Of a stretch of 64,000 nt of DNA, positions 26,631 to 35,559 are shown one piece after another. Positions within the stretch are counted from its first letter, which is position 1. Every line of letters begins with the position of its first letter. A program made the position numbers and the translations under genes. Under the pieces are notes generated by a model. That model was not told the origin of the DNA, ran no database searches, and worked only from the letters and a program-made list of their open reading frames with translations. Source of the DNA: Sulfitobacter marinus (GTDB lineage Bacteria; Pseudomonadota; Alphaproteobacteria; Rhodobacterales; Rhodobacteraceae); the NCBI RefSeq assembly GCF_900116285.1, contig NZ_FPAJ01000001.1, positions 620,001 to 684,000 on the forward strand, written 5' to 3'.

Positions 26631-27458
26631 TCACAAATCGCCGCGATATATCCCAAGCTTGCCGTCGTCGCCGTTGTCAGTGAACGATGTCAGGACCATC
26701 GCGTGGTTATCTGGCGGCACAAAGGCGGGCTTTGTCGGCGACTGAAACGGCACATTGTATTTCGTGCCAAGTGTCCCATCGGGTTCAAAACAATAGATCG
26801 CGCCGCCACCGACCCCCGCAATCCAGTAGCGCCCCTTTGCGTCAATCGCGGCCCCGTCCGGTCGGCCTGACAGATCGTCAAACCGCGCAAAAACGGTTCG
26901 GGGGGACATGGTATCGTGTTGATTGATCTTAACGGTCCAGACGGTCTGGATGCTGGGGTGCGAGTCGGAGAAAAACAGGCGCTGATTGCGGTTATCCCAC
27001 GCCAATCCGTTGATGGTGCGAGAGCCCTCGGCTTTGGATGTCAGCGTCAGGGCGGCGGGGTCAAACAAATACAGAACCCCGTTGGCGTGCTGGTTGTCGA
27101 TGTCCATCGTCCCCGCCCAGATACGCCCTTGGGCATCGGTACAGGCATCATTGAACCGTTGATTCTCTAGGTAAAGTGGCGCGACCTTGTGAAAGGTCGC
27201 CGCCTGATCGTCGAACACAAAAATACCGCTTTGCATTCCGATAAAAACGTCGCGCCCAATACATTGCACAAAGCCCGGCATCTCCGGTGTTGTCCATGCC
27301 TGCGTTTCGCCTGCTAGTGTGGTCCGGAGAACCTTGTGCCCTTGGATGTCCACCCACCAAATGGCGTCATGCGCGTCAGACCACACAGGGCTTTCGCCCA
27401 GTTTGGCGCGGGTCTGTGTGAGTGGTACAAAGAGTGCGTCGACGATGTCGTAGGTCAT
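26631..27458 (-). CDS. SMP-30/gluconolactonase-family lactonase
   Basis: A 275-residue six-bladed beta-propeller with LGESPVW (first metal-site Glu), RFNDACTDAQGRIWAGTMD (Asn and Asp ligands) and FSDSHPSIQTVW. SMP-30 enzymes hydrolyse aldonolactones to aldonates. The start at 27458 has AAGGGTATT upstream and gives the usual N-terminus; ATG 27500 and 27533 are longer alternatives, the last overlapping the operator. It lies convergent to the GntR gene and divergent to TRAP operon 2, so it probably feeds the dehydratase with free sugar acid. Confidence 0.87.
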   Translation of the reverse strand: MTYDIVDALFVPLTQTRAKLGESPVWSDAHDAIWWVDIQGHKVLRTTLAGETQAWTTPEMPGFVQCIGRDVFIGMQSGIFVFDDQAATFHKVAPLYLENQRFNDACTDAQGRIWAGTMDIDNQHANGVLYLFDPAALTLTSKAEGSRTINGLAWDNRNQRLFFSDSHPSIQTVWTVKINQHDTMSPRTVFARFDDLSGRPDGAAIDAKGRYWIAGVGGGAIYCFEPDGTLGTKYNVPFQSPTKPAFVPPDNHAMVLTSFTDNGDDGKLGIYRGDL

Positions 27459-27530
27459 AATACCCTTGCCATATTGGCTATTTTGAATGGTGGTTGACAT
27501 AATTCTTTTCGTATAATTAATGTCCCACTT

Positions 27531-27548
27531 CAACTAATATATCAGTTG
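27531..27548. promoter_or_regulatory. Palindromic operator upstream of TRAP operon 2 and the lactonase
   Basis: CAACTAATATATCAGTTG is an 18-bp palindrome with a single mismatched pair, sharing 13 of 14 core bases with the operator at 25816-25829. It lies 39 bp before the start of the second dctP and in the divergent gap with the lactonase gene, so one protein could govern both directions. Confidence 0.65.
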
Positions 27549-27586
27549 GGGGTTTGGTCATCACGCCATTTAGGGAGGAAAACAAC

Positions 27587-28567
27587 ATGAAACATTCAAA
27601 AAAAATGCGCATACTTGCCGCGGCTGTTGTCGCGGGCTTTACCATCGCAGGAACAGCATCCGCCGAAACCACGCTTAGGATCGGGACAGTTCTGGCCCCC
27701 GATGACCCGATGGGTCAGGGGCTGGATAAATTTGCCAGCGAAGTCGCAGAAGCAACAGGCGGCGATGTCGTTGTGGAGATTTTCCACAACAGCCAGCTTG
27801 GCGATACTACCGAAATGATCGACCAGGCCCGCGCGGGTGCAAATGTCGGCACGATCACAGATGTCGCGCGCCTGTCGTCATTTGTGCCGTCGCTGGCGAT
27901 AATGTCGGCCCCGTTCTTGTTTGACACATATGATCAGGCCGACAAATTCGCGGGATCAGATGTCTATCTGGGCTGGGGTGATGAGCTGGTAGAAGAGGCC
28001 GGCCTCGTGATGCTGGCGTCAAACTGGTATCAAGGCGCGCGCCACGCGCTGACACAGGATCCGGTTACAGGTCCTGCTGACCTGGCAGGCGTCCGAATGC
28101 GCACAATCGGTGCACCCGTCTGGATCGAAACCATTCGCGCAATGGGTGCCGAGCCGACACCAATCGCATGGGGCGAGGTTTATTCCGCCTTGCAGCTTGG
28201 CACGATTGACGCCGCAGAAGCACAGCCCACCGCGATTTGGGGTGCCAAACTGTTTGAGGTGATCAACCACGTGACCAAGACAGGGCACATCCAACTGGTG
28301 ACCGCGCTTGTCGTTTCAACCGAAAGCTGGAACGAACTGTCCGCCGAAAATCAGGCCATTGTGCGCAATCTGGCAGTTGAAAACGGTCGCTATGCGTCTG
28401 CATTGACAATCGAGTTGGGCGAAGAGGCGTTGGCCAATGTTGCCGCTGCGGGCGTCACAGTGTCCGAGGTTGATCTTGCACCCTTCAAAGAAGCGGTCGC
28501 GGGTGTTTTCCCGATGCTGAACCTTGAGGCAGAGGCCGCGATTGTCCGCGAGATCATCGCGGAGTAG
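27587..28567 (+). CDS. dctP: TRAP transporter substrate-binding protein (DctP)
   Basis: A 326-residue DctP-family receptor with signal peptide (MKHSKKMRILAAAVVAGFTIAGTASA). The mature start ETTLRIGTVLAPDDPMGQGLDKFA is typical, as is GPADLAGVRMRTIGAPVWIETIRAMGAEPTPIAWGEVYSALQLGTIDAAEAQ. The ATG at 27587 is preceded by the strong site GGGAGG. It differs clearly from the first DctP, so the two systems probably take different substrates. Confidence 0.92.
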   Translation: MKHSKKMRILAAAVVAGFTIAGTASAETTLRIGTVLAPDDPMGQGLDKFASEVAEATGGDVVVEIFHNSQLGDTTEMIDQARAGANVGTITDVARLSSFVPSLAIMSAPFLFDTYDQADKFAGSDVYLGWGDELVEEAGLVMLASNWYQGARHALTQDPVTGPADLAGVRMRTIGAPVWIETIRAMGAEPTPIAWGEVYSALQLGTIDAAEAQPTAIWGAKLFEVINHVTKTGHIQLVTALVVSTESWNELSAENQAIVRNLAVENGRYASALTIELGEEALANVAAAGVTVSEVDLAPFKEAVAGVFPMLNLEAEAAIVREIIAE

Positions 28568-28592
28568 TCTGCAAAAAAAGGGAGGGCGCAGA

Positions 28593-29078
28593 ATGTTTCG
28601 TCATGCTACCAACTTTGGCCAACGTGTCGAAACAGTCTGCGCCGTCCTGCTTCTGGTTGCGATTGTCGTTCTTGTCGCAATTGCATCCATCGCCCGTGTG
28701 GTTGGCAGCCCGATCATCTGGTCGGTTGAAATTGCCCAGCTTTGTCTTGTCTGGCTGTGCATGCTAAGCGCGGATCTTGCCATGCAAAACGGACGCCATT
28801 TCGGGTTGTCACTGCTGTCTGACGCGCTGTCGCCCGCAAGAAAACGGCTGCTTGAGCTGTTTAACCGCGCCGTTCTGATCATCCTGCTGGGGCTTTTGTT
28901 GTACTACGCTTGGCACAACGCGCATCTGATGCATCCGCGGTTGATCGGGGCTACGCAGATGCACGGGTCATACCTGCATGCGTCGATGGTTGTAGGGCTT
29001 TGCCTTTTGCTGCGCACCATGATTGCGCAGACCTATGCTGTGTGGCGCGGCACGTCATTTATGAAAGATACCCTTTAG
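28593..29078 (+). CDS. dctQ: TRAP transporter small permease (DctQ)
   Basis: A 161-residue four-helix small subunit (FGQRVETVCAVLLLVAIVVLVAIASIARVVGSPIIWSVEIAQLCLVW). The start at 28593 has GGGAGGG upstream; the longer frame from 28524 overlaps dctP and is not family-like. Its stop codon touches the dctM start codon. Confidence 0.9.
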   Translation: MFRHATNFGQRVETVCAVLLLVAIVVLVAIASIARVVGSPIIWSVEIAQLCLVWLCMLSADLAMQNGRHFGLSLLSDALSPARKRLLELFNRAVLIILLGLLLYYAWHNAHLMHPRLIGATQMHGSYLHASMVVGLCLLLRTMIAQTYAVWRGTSFMKDTL

Positions 29079-30359
29079 ATGCTGATCCTGATTGCAGTGC
29101 TTTTCATGCTATTTCTGTTGCTGGGCCAGCCTGTCGCGTTTGCGCTGGCAATTGCAGCTATTCCGGTATTTGTGATCACCGGAACGATGCCGCCTACTGT
29201 CGCGATCCAAAAGATGGTTTCGGCAACACAAAGCTTTCCTTTGCTGACAGTGCCGTTCTTTATTCTTGCCGGTAACCTGATGAACATCACGGGCATTACC
29301 GACAGGTTGGTGAACTTTTCTAAACTGCTGACCGGATGGCTTGCTGGGGGGCTCGCGCAGGTGTCGATCATCCTGTCATTTATGATGGGGGGGATCTCAG
29401 GCTCGGCAGTCGCAGATGCGTCGATGGAAAGCCGGTTGTTGGGGCCCTCAATGATCGCGCAGGGATTTTCCAAACCGATGACCGCCGCGATCCTTGCGTT
29501 CGGGTCGATCATCACAGCGACAATCCCGCCGTCAATCGGGCTTATCCTGTTTGGCTTTATCAACGAAGTATCCATCGGGCGTTTGTTTCTTGCGGGGATC
29601 GTGCCAGGGGCCATTCTGACTCTGGTCTTGATGTTCACCGCATGGGTGATCGCAAAGCGTAACGGCTATGCACCCGTGCTTGCCTCACCGCCCACGCGCG
29701 GCGAACTTTGGGCCAGTTTCAAAGACAGTGTCTGGGCGCTGATGTTTCCAATCATCTTGATCGTGGGCTTTCGGTTCGGGATATTCACCGCAACCGAGGC
29801 AGGCGCGTTTTTGGTGTTCTATGCACTGTTCATCGGCATCTTCATCTATCACGAACTGACCCTCGCCAAAATGTTCGAGGCGCTGGAAACATCCCTGCAT
29901 GATTTGGGCATGATTATGTTGTTGATCATGATGGCGGGCGTGCTGGGTTATGCGATCACGATCGAACGCGCACCGCAGAAAGTGACCGAATTTGTCACAA
30001 CCTTGTCCGATAACCCCGCAATAATTCTTTTGATGATCACAGGGGTTTTGGTGATTTCAGGGATGTTTCTGGAAGGTGCCGCCAATATTCTTCTGGTTAC
30101 ACCAATTGTCATGCCAGTGCTGACGGCCGCAGGTTTTGACCCGATCCATATGGGCATCTTGATGGTGCTTTTGATCAATCTGGGCGGGCTGACACCGCCT
30201 GTCGGGGTGATCATGTTTACCGTGTGCGGGATACTGGACGTCAAAACAGGGGCCTACACACGCGCAGCTTTGCCATTCTTTTTCGCCCTGCTTGTTTTCT
30301 TTATTGTCCTTGCAATGCTACCGTCCTTGTCCACGGCACTGCCCAATGCGCTGATGTAG
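29079..30359 (+). CDS. dctM: TRAP transporter large permease (DctM)
   Basis: A 426-residue large permease with about 12 hydrophobic segments and the conserved GGISGSAVADASMESRLLGPSM and TATIPPSIGLILFGFI segments of the family. It begins at the base after the small permease stop. With the adjacent dctP and dctQ it makes a second complete TRAP system. Confidence 0.92.
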   Translation: MLILIAVLFMLFLLLGQPVAFALAIAAIPVFVITGTMPPTVAIQKMVSATQSFPLLTVPFFILAGNLMNITGITDRLVNFSKLLTGWLAGGLAQVSIILSFMMGGISGSAVADASMESRLLGPSMIAQGFSKPMTAAILAFGSIITATIPPSIGLILFGFINEVSIGRLFLAGIVPGAILTLVLMFTAWVIAKRNGYAPVLASPPTRGELWASFKDSVWALMFPIILIVGFRFGIFTATEAGAFLVFYALFIGIFIYHELTLAKMFEALETSLHDLGMIMLLIMMAGVLGYAITIERAPQKVTEFVTTLSDNPAIILLMITGVLVISGMFLEGAANILLVTPIVMPVLTAAGFDPIHMGILMVLLINLGGLTPPVGVIMFTVCGILDVKTGAYTRAALPFFFALLVFFIVLAMLPSLSTALPNALM

Positions 30360-30389
30360 CATGGGCAGTTTTTTGAAAAGGTTATCGCG

Positions 30390-31112
30390 ATGTTACAGTC
30401 CGGGGAAATTCAGGTGAACGGGATTGATGTAACAGCGCCAGCGCCGCATCTTCCAGCCTCGACACGCGTTTACGAGGCATTGCGCGCGCAGATCATTTCT
30501 TTGGCGATACCGCCTGGGCAGCGTTTGTCGCGCCCTGATCTGGCGCAACAATTCGGCGTCAGCGCGTCACCCCTGCGCGAAGCAATCCAACAGCTTGAAC
30601 GCGACGGGCTGGTCGCCACCTTTCGCCAATCCCGCACCGTTGTTACCAGCATCGACCGCGGCCAGCTGCAGCGCGAACATTTCCTGCGCACCGCCGTTGA
30701 GTGTGAGGTCGTCAACACCCTTGCCGCGATGAAAGACAAAGAACCTCTGAACAAAGTGTCGGCGATCGTGAAAATGCAACGCGTTCTGCTGGAAGACCAC
30801 GATCAACTGGATCTGTTTCGAAAACTCGACGCAGATTTTCACCAAGCGCTATTTGAACTTGCGGGGCAGGGCACATTGTATCAGTTTTCGTCCGAACGCA
30901 CGATCCAGATGACGCGACTAAGAAATCTGGATTTGCCAAGCGAAGGCAAGCTGGAATCAGTGGTCAACCTACATGACAACATTGTCGAAACTATCCGTTC
31001 GGGTGACCGGCACGCCGCCACCGATGCCATGCGCACACATCTGTCTGGCACCATCGCACGTTTGCCGGATATCATGACGCAGTACTCGGAATATTTTTCA
31101 AAAGAAATCTAA
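30390..31112 (+). CDS. GntR/FCD-family transcriptional regulator
   Basis: A 240-residue FadR-type protein clearly paralogous to the one at 25897: winged helix with DLAQQFGVSASPLREAIQQLERDGLVATFRQSRTVVTSIDRGQ, and FCD motifs DADFHQALFELAGQGTLY and HDNIVETIRSGDRHAATDAMRTHLSGT. It is the last gene after dctM in operon 2 and would complete local feedback. Which of the two paralogues binds the shared palindrome cannot be told from sequence. Confidence 0.9.
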   Translation: MLQSGEIQVNGIDVTAPAPHLPASTRVYEALRAQIISLAIPPGQRLSRPDLAQQFGVSASPLREAIQQLERDGLVATFRQSRTVVTSIDRGQLQREHFLRTAVECEVVNTLAAMKDKEPLNKVSAIVKMQRVLLEDHDQLDLFRKLDADFHQALFELAGQGTLYQFSSERTIQMTRLRNLDLPSEGKLESVVNLHDNIVETIRSGDRHAATDAMRTHLSGTIARLPDIMTQYSEYFSKEI

Positions 31113-31266
31113 TCCGCCATTTTTAACCGTTTGCATTCGTAGAACTTATCCGGCCATTTTCGGTACTGACTGGCCAGATGTGACTGTGATTATCGAGGTC
31201 GCGCAGTTGTTCGCTTTGACCACCTGTTCCCTTACGAATGCTTCCACGCGGCTGAATTTGTCTTTT

Positions 31267-33975
31267 TCACCATCGCGCCGCTCCAAACCTAAAATCTTCA
31301 TGATCTAACGAAAGATTGGGATTATAGGCAGGATCTTCAAAAGTGTCGGTTTGCCACTTATCAATCATATATTGAAATTCACTATCAAAACGTGCCTTTT
31401 TTTCGGGGGTATCATCAGTTTTGCGAGAGGCAGATTCATGGTGATACATTTCGGCAAGTGGGGTCCACAGATTGCGATACCCTGCCGCCTTTATCTTCAA
31501 GCACAAATCCACGTCGTTGAATGCAACAGCAAGGTGTTCCTCATTCAAACCACCAACCGCATTGTAAACGTCCCTGCGCACAACTAGACAGGCCCCCGTA
31601 ACAACGGTGTATTCTTGGGGTAAATTTAGTCGCGCGAAGTATCCAAAGTCTGATCGCATCGCGCGCTTGAATGCATGTCCAGCCACCCTTCCTATTCCGA
31701 CAATCACGCCTGCATGTTGGATACGATTGTCAGGGTAATATAGCTTTGCTCCGACACAACCGACATCCGGGCGGCTGGCGAGGCTTACCATTTCACGCAG
31801 CCACCCTTTTGAGATTATTTCGATGTCGTTGTTGACCAGCGCGACAATGTCGGCCTTGGTTTGAGCCACGGCTTTGTTGTTCAGCGCAGAATAGTTGAAG
31901 GGCCCATCGTCTCGAATGACGCGTACACAAGCAGAACGAGAAATTTTTTCAAACCACGCCAGCGTTTCCGGTTCTATACTTCCGTTGTCAACTATGATAA
32001 TTTCATAGTTTTCATAATCTGTCTTTTCAAGGATTGAGTCCACCGTCAGTTTGGTTATGTCCAGCCGATCACGTGTCGGAATAATGATGGTTACGGAAGG
32101 CTCTGCATCATTTGGCCAGCGGGGTATGTAGGTGAACGGGTGGGGCCCCCTTGCAACTTCAATTTCTTGCCCGTGCTGCTCAGTTAGAGCAGCCGAAACA
32201 GCGCGTACGCCCGCGTCCCAAGCATAAAGTTTAGCGTCGGCCGAATCTGCCGTGCTCCCTGGCGAAGCACGCCATGAATACAATACTTTAGGGATATGTT
32301 GGATTTGGGCGTCTGATACATGCGCCAGACACCGCAGCAACAGATCGTGATCTTGTGCGCCTTCAAAACCAACACGGAAACCGTCGATTTTTTTCACCAG
32401 TTGTGTATCGTAACATCCCAAATGCGAAACGTAATTAATGCTGTAAAGCAGCTCACGATTCCAATCCGGTTTGAAATGTGGGTCATAGCGGGTGCCATCT
32501 TCGCGGATTTTATCCTCATCTGTATAAATGATTTTTGCATCTGGATATTGGTCAATAACCTCTGCCACGTGTAACAGCGCATCGCGGTCAAGTAGATCAT
32601 CATGATCGACCAACACAAGAAAATCGCCATTTGCAACCTCAATGGCGCTGTTCGACGCGTTACTGATATGGCCGTTTTCTGTACGGAACACGACTTTGAT
32701 GCGGTTGTCAGATTTTGCAGCATCGCGCAGAACTTCTTGGGTGCGCATATCGGTCGAGGCATCGTCAGCGATACAAAGTTCCCAGTTCGCGTAGCTTTGG
32801 TTAAGGATAGAATTGATCATCTCCCGAAGCAGTTTTGGCTCGGTGTTATAGACTGGCACAATAACCGAAAACATTGGCCCATCTGATAGCCGTTGCACAA
32901 GGTCATTGGTTTCTTTGGACATGGCGAGACGTTGTCTGGACCACTCTTCAAGGATATTTTCATAACTGTTGGCAGAGCGTTCGCGTCTGATTTCCGAGCG
33001 ATTTGGATCTCGCTTTTCGGCAGAACGCGTAAACCGCTTTGCGGTCCGTTTTGATAACGGAGGGCTTGCCTTCGACAGCGCCAGAAGAAGCTGCCGAACG
33101 ATCAGCCGTTTAAACTGTTTGAGCGGGCGTCTACGCGCATCCGCCAAAAGCCCTGCGAGCTTTTTGATATTTCCTTCAGCTTCCCCGATCTGTGCAGCCG
33201 TTTCAGCTGCAATTTGCGCAGCTCTAATTTGAGCCGCTTCAATTTGCTCAGCTCTAATTTGCTCAGCTTTATCTTCCAATAAACGTTTTTGGGTAGCAGA
33301 CGCGCCAACAGCCTCAAAGAAACTCTCAATAATACCTGGGCCACCTTTTGCATGCGATAGCGGTACAAGATTTTGAACATCAAGCGGCACTTCTGGCCCC
33401 CACAAAAGGACGCCAAGACCGTGACAATGGGTGAAATTGAACGACGGATGACTATCTGAAATTTCAGCCCAGTATTTGTAGACGCCAAAACCCCGTTCCT
33501 GAACAACCGTATCGTGAAATAGTACAACCGCCCGCTTGGAGAGTTTTGGCACCCAGCTCTCAAAGTCGTGTTTCACATCTTCGTAAAAATGACGCCCGTC
33601 TACATGCAGCAAGTCGATGCTACCATCTTTAATGTCGCTTAGCGCTTCGTCAAATGTTTTTCTCAAAAGGGTGCTGAAGCCATCATACTGTTTGTTTTCA
33701 GCACGTACACAATCAAAAACATCTTCAGAATACAGGCCTGAATGTTCGTCACCAGCCCATGTATCAACGGCGAAGCATTCGGTCGAAAGTTTAGCCTGCT
33801 TTACGGCCTGACACATTGCAAAGTACGAATAACCGTAATGGGTACCCAATTCCACGATCCGCTTCGGCTGTAGCGCCTGAACCAACCACATTGCAAAGGG
33901 GCCATGCTCGACCCAAGACGTGATGAGCGGTTGATATGTCGGTTCGCAAACGTCTTGTTCAAGAAATTTTACCAT
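31267..33975 (-). CDS. Methyltransferase-GT2-GT2 fusion, probable polysaccharide assembly enzyme
   Basis: A 902-residue protein with three parts. Residues 1-205 are a class I SAM methyltransferase of the Methyltransf_24 type (VELGTHYGYS, DLLHVDGRHFYEDV, HDT). Residues about 230-285 are a repetitive helical, coiled-coil-like linker. Two GT-A family 2 glycosyltransferase domains follow: one from about 368 (VIVPVYNTEP, DHDD near 457-460) and a second from about 630 (IIIPTRDRL, NNDIEI, with a C-terminal HHESASR). Such fusions act on O-antigen or capsule chains. The region is lower in GC than its neighbours and next to a truncated membrane gene and an IS remnant, suggesting a transferred and partly lost surface-polysaccharide locus. 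Confidence 0.85.
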   Translation of the reverse strand: MVKFLEQDVCEPTYQPLITSWVEHGPFAMWLVQALQPKRIVELGTHYGYSYFAMCQAVKQAKLSTECFAVDTWAGDEHSGLYSEDVFDCVRAENKQYDGFSTLLRKTFDEALSDIKDGSIDLLHVDGRHFYEDVKHDFESWVPKLSKRAVVLFHDTVVQERGFGVYKYWAEISDSHPSFNFTHCHGLGVLLWGPEVPLDVQNLVPLSHAKGGPGIIESFFEAVGASATQKRLLEDKAEQIRAEQIEAAQIRAAQIAAETAAQIGEAEGNIKKLAGLLADARRRPLKQFKRLIVRQLLLALSKASPPLSKRTAKRFTRSAEKRDPNRSEIRRERSANSYENILEEWSRQRLAMSKETNDLVQRLSDGPMFSVIVPVYNTEPKLLREMINSILNQSYANWELCIADDASTDMRTQEVLRDAAKSDNRIKVVFRTENGHISNASNSAIEVANGDFLVLVDHDDLLDRDALLHVAEVIDQYPDAKIIYTDEDKIREDGTRYDPHFKPDWNRELLYSINYVSHLGCYDTQLVKKIDGFRVGFEGAQDHDLLLRCLAHVSDAQIQHIPKVLYSWRASPGSTADSADAKLYAWDAGVRAVSAALTEQHGQEIEVARGPHPFTYIPRWPNDAEPSVTIIIPTRDRLDITKLTVDSILEKTDYENYEIIIVDNGSIEPETLAWFEKISRSACVRVIRDDGPFNYSALNNKAVAQTKADIVALVNNDIEIISKGWLREMVSLASRPDVGCVGAKLYYPDNRIQHAGVIVGIGRVAGHAFKRAMRSDFGYFARLNLPQEYTVVTGACLVVRRDVYNAVGGLNEEHLAVAFNDVDLCLKIKAAGYRNLWTPLAEMYHHESASRKTDDTPEKKARFDSEFQYMIDKWQTDTFEDPAYNPNLSLDHEDFRFGAARW
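33187..33267 (-). repeat. Short tandem repeat in the linker of the methyltransferase-glycosyltransferase
   Basis: About five imperfect 15-base units encode variants of A-(E/A)-Q-I-(R/E/A) (residues 237-263). The units look like slipped-strand duplication products, and the number may vary between strains without breaking the frame because each is 15 bp. Confidence 0.6.
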
Positions 33976-34361
33976 TTTGTTTTACTGTTCCAATTCATTG
34001 TCACTAAATACCTACACCGAAGAGGTTATGCGCTAGGCAAGTCGCTAGCCGGATTGATGACGAATTTCAACTGATTTTGGTCGCCAACCTGTTGCGTCAG
34101 GCACAATCATCATTTTCTCGTGCTTACGTGCCTCTTCTGGATTGTTACTTATTGATCTTGTCCCCGTTTGGCCTCAAACGAGGTCTATGCGAGTGAAACA
34201 GAACCAGCGAGATTAGCAGCTTGACATGGAATCTTGATCCACCTTAACTCGAATACAAAATGGTCGAAAAACTAGAACAGCCTCTGTTTGCCTTTCGCGC
34301 ACTCAGGCCTGGCACCACTTAAAGTGGCCATACAAATAGGCCTAGTTGATCTAGGGTGTAT
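33976..34361. other. AT-rich intergenic region before the truncated membrane gene
   Basis: 386 bp without a recognisable gene. A possible promoter on the plus strand is TTGACA with TTAACT 17 bases later (around 34223-34251). No repeats or structured RNA were recognised. Confidence 0.3.
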
Positions 34362-34685
34362 ATGAAAAAAATAAACCCAGAACTTATAGCGGCAATATCA
34401 GCAGTCGCATTACTCTATAGCCGTCGAGGTTCTCATCTCTCCAACCCTCAAGTATGGAACGAAGACGGCGTATACATTGTACCCCAATTCCCAGCCAACG
34501 GTTGGACAAGCTTGTTAGAGCCAGTGAATGGCTATCTCATCAGTATCTCCAGAATGATATCTAATACAGCACTGACTGTTGCACCAAGCGAATATCCCGT
34601 TATTAGTACGCTGTTGGTGTGGTCGTTTACAGCAGGCGTGGCGGCTTTTATCTCTTCTATAGGCTTTGATGCACAAATCGGGTGA
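34362..34685 (+). pseudogene. N-terminal remnant of a polytopic membrane protein, cut by an IS element
   Basis: From ATG 34362 (AGGGTGT upstream) the frame encodes about 100 host residues (KKINPELIAAISAV...NPQVWNEDGVYIVPQF...EPVNGYLISISRM). It then runs into the left end of the IS at 34662, with the last residues and stop supplied by the IS. The NPQ..NEDG and GYL pattern is one I associate with large multi-span membrane proteins of polysaccharide loci; that identification is tentative. The rest of the gene is not found beyond the IS. Confidence 0.6.
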
Positions 34686-35527
34686 AGGACGTTCTTCCCC
34701 TTACCCCATACGGATTTAGCTTAGGGGCTCAGTGACAGGTATGCCAAGCGCAGAATAGCGATTGAGCACGGCGATACGGATTTGGATTTCCGCAACCTGC
34801 CTGTCGAAGTTCCGTGCCATGAGCGATTGGCCCATCAGTTTCAAACAGTGCATGTCAGCATGCACAAGAGGGGGTTTCTAGGGTTTGGCATTTTTGCGCG
34901 GTGGGATCACCGCGTGAGCGTTTCTGACAGCAATGGCTTCCTGGCATTTGCGCGTGTCGTACGCTCCGTCTGCGGTGACACTGTCGATGTCTTGGTAGGG
35001 CGGAATTTCGTTCAAGAGATCGGGCAACACGAGCGCATCACCAATGTTGATGCCGGTGCTATCGATCAAGAAGTTCAGCGGACCAGTTTCACCGCGATAT
35101 GGCAGGCTTACGTTCAGCGTTCTCTGACGACGGCAAAGGGTGCTGAAGTCTGGCACCGCCCAATCCAGCCCGATAAGTTGCAGCAGGCTTTGCATAAAAC
35201 CTGTGGCCTGTCGCAAAGGCAGTCCGAACAGCACTTTCAAAGTGAGACATGCTTGGATCGAAGCATCACCAAAGTTCTGTTGCCGACCAAGTTTGCCGCT
35301 CGGTGGTGGTACCCATACCATCTCAGGATTAAACCAACCTCTCAGGACATCGCTATGTGATGCCCTGTCAGTCAATGGATCGACCGTGAGCCACGACGCT
35401 TCAAACTGTCATTGTATGACGACCAGTTGGTCGTCTGGTATCTTGTAGGGAACCAACTGCTCACAACTCCCAGCTATCATGCTGGATTCATACAGTGAAT
35501 CCTTCACGCGATTTGTGCAATGAAGCC
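34662..35527 (-). mobile_element. Internally deleted IS5-family insertion sequence
   Basis: The element is bounded by matching inverted repeats: left end GGCTTTGATGCACAAATCG (from 34662), right end (reverse strand from 35527) GGCTTCATTGCACAAATCG, both continuing into GTGAAGGA after one differing base. At 866 bp it is shorter than the usual roughly 1 kb relatives. No target duplication is visible (CTATA before the left end, GGCCT after the right), so the site has probably been rearranged, in keeping with the lost 3' part of the interrupted gene. Confidence 0.75.
34716..35450 (-). pseudogene. IS5-family transposase, degraded
   Basis: Reading on the minus strand, fragments appear in order: YKIPDDQL; WFNPEMVWVPPPSGKLGRQQNF; the catalytic-domain start LNFLIDSTGI; NIGDALVLPDLLNEIP; TADGAYDTRKC; PPRKNAKP; a TAG stop; MHCLKLMGQSLMARNFDRQVAE; and LNRYSALGIPVTEPLS with a TAA stop at 34716. 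Relatives have about 43 extra residues after the STGI motif and about 35-40 after NAKPW, so two internal segments have been lost. Together with N-terminal frameshifts and the nonsense codon, this leaves no functional enzyme. Confidence 0.75.
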
Positions 35528-35559
35528 GGCCTCAGCGCCCGTGTATTCTGATCGAAACG

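Noticed and set aside
31113..31266. Possible transposase remnant between GntR and the glycosyltransferase
   Set aside because: A short minus-strand stretch (EKDKFSRVEAFVREQ) is suggestive but too brief to assign.
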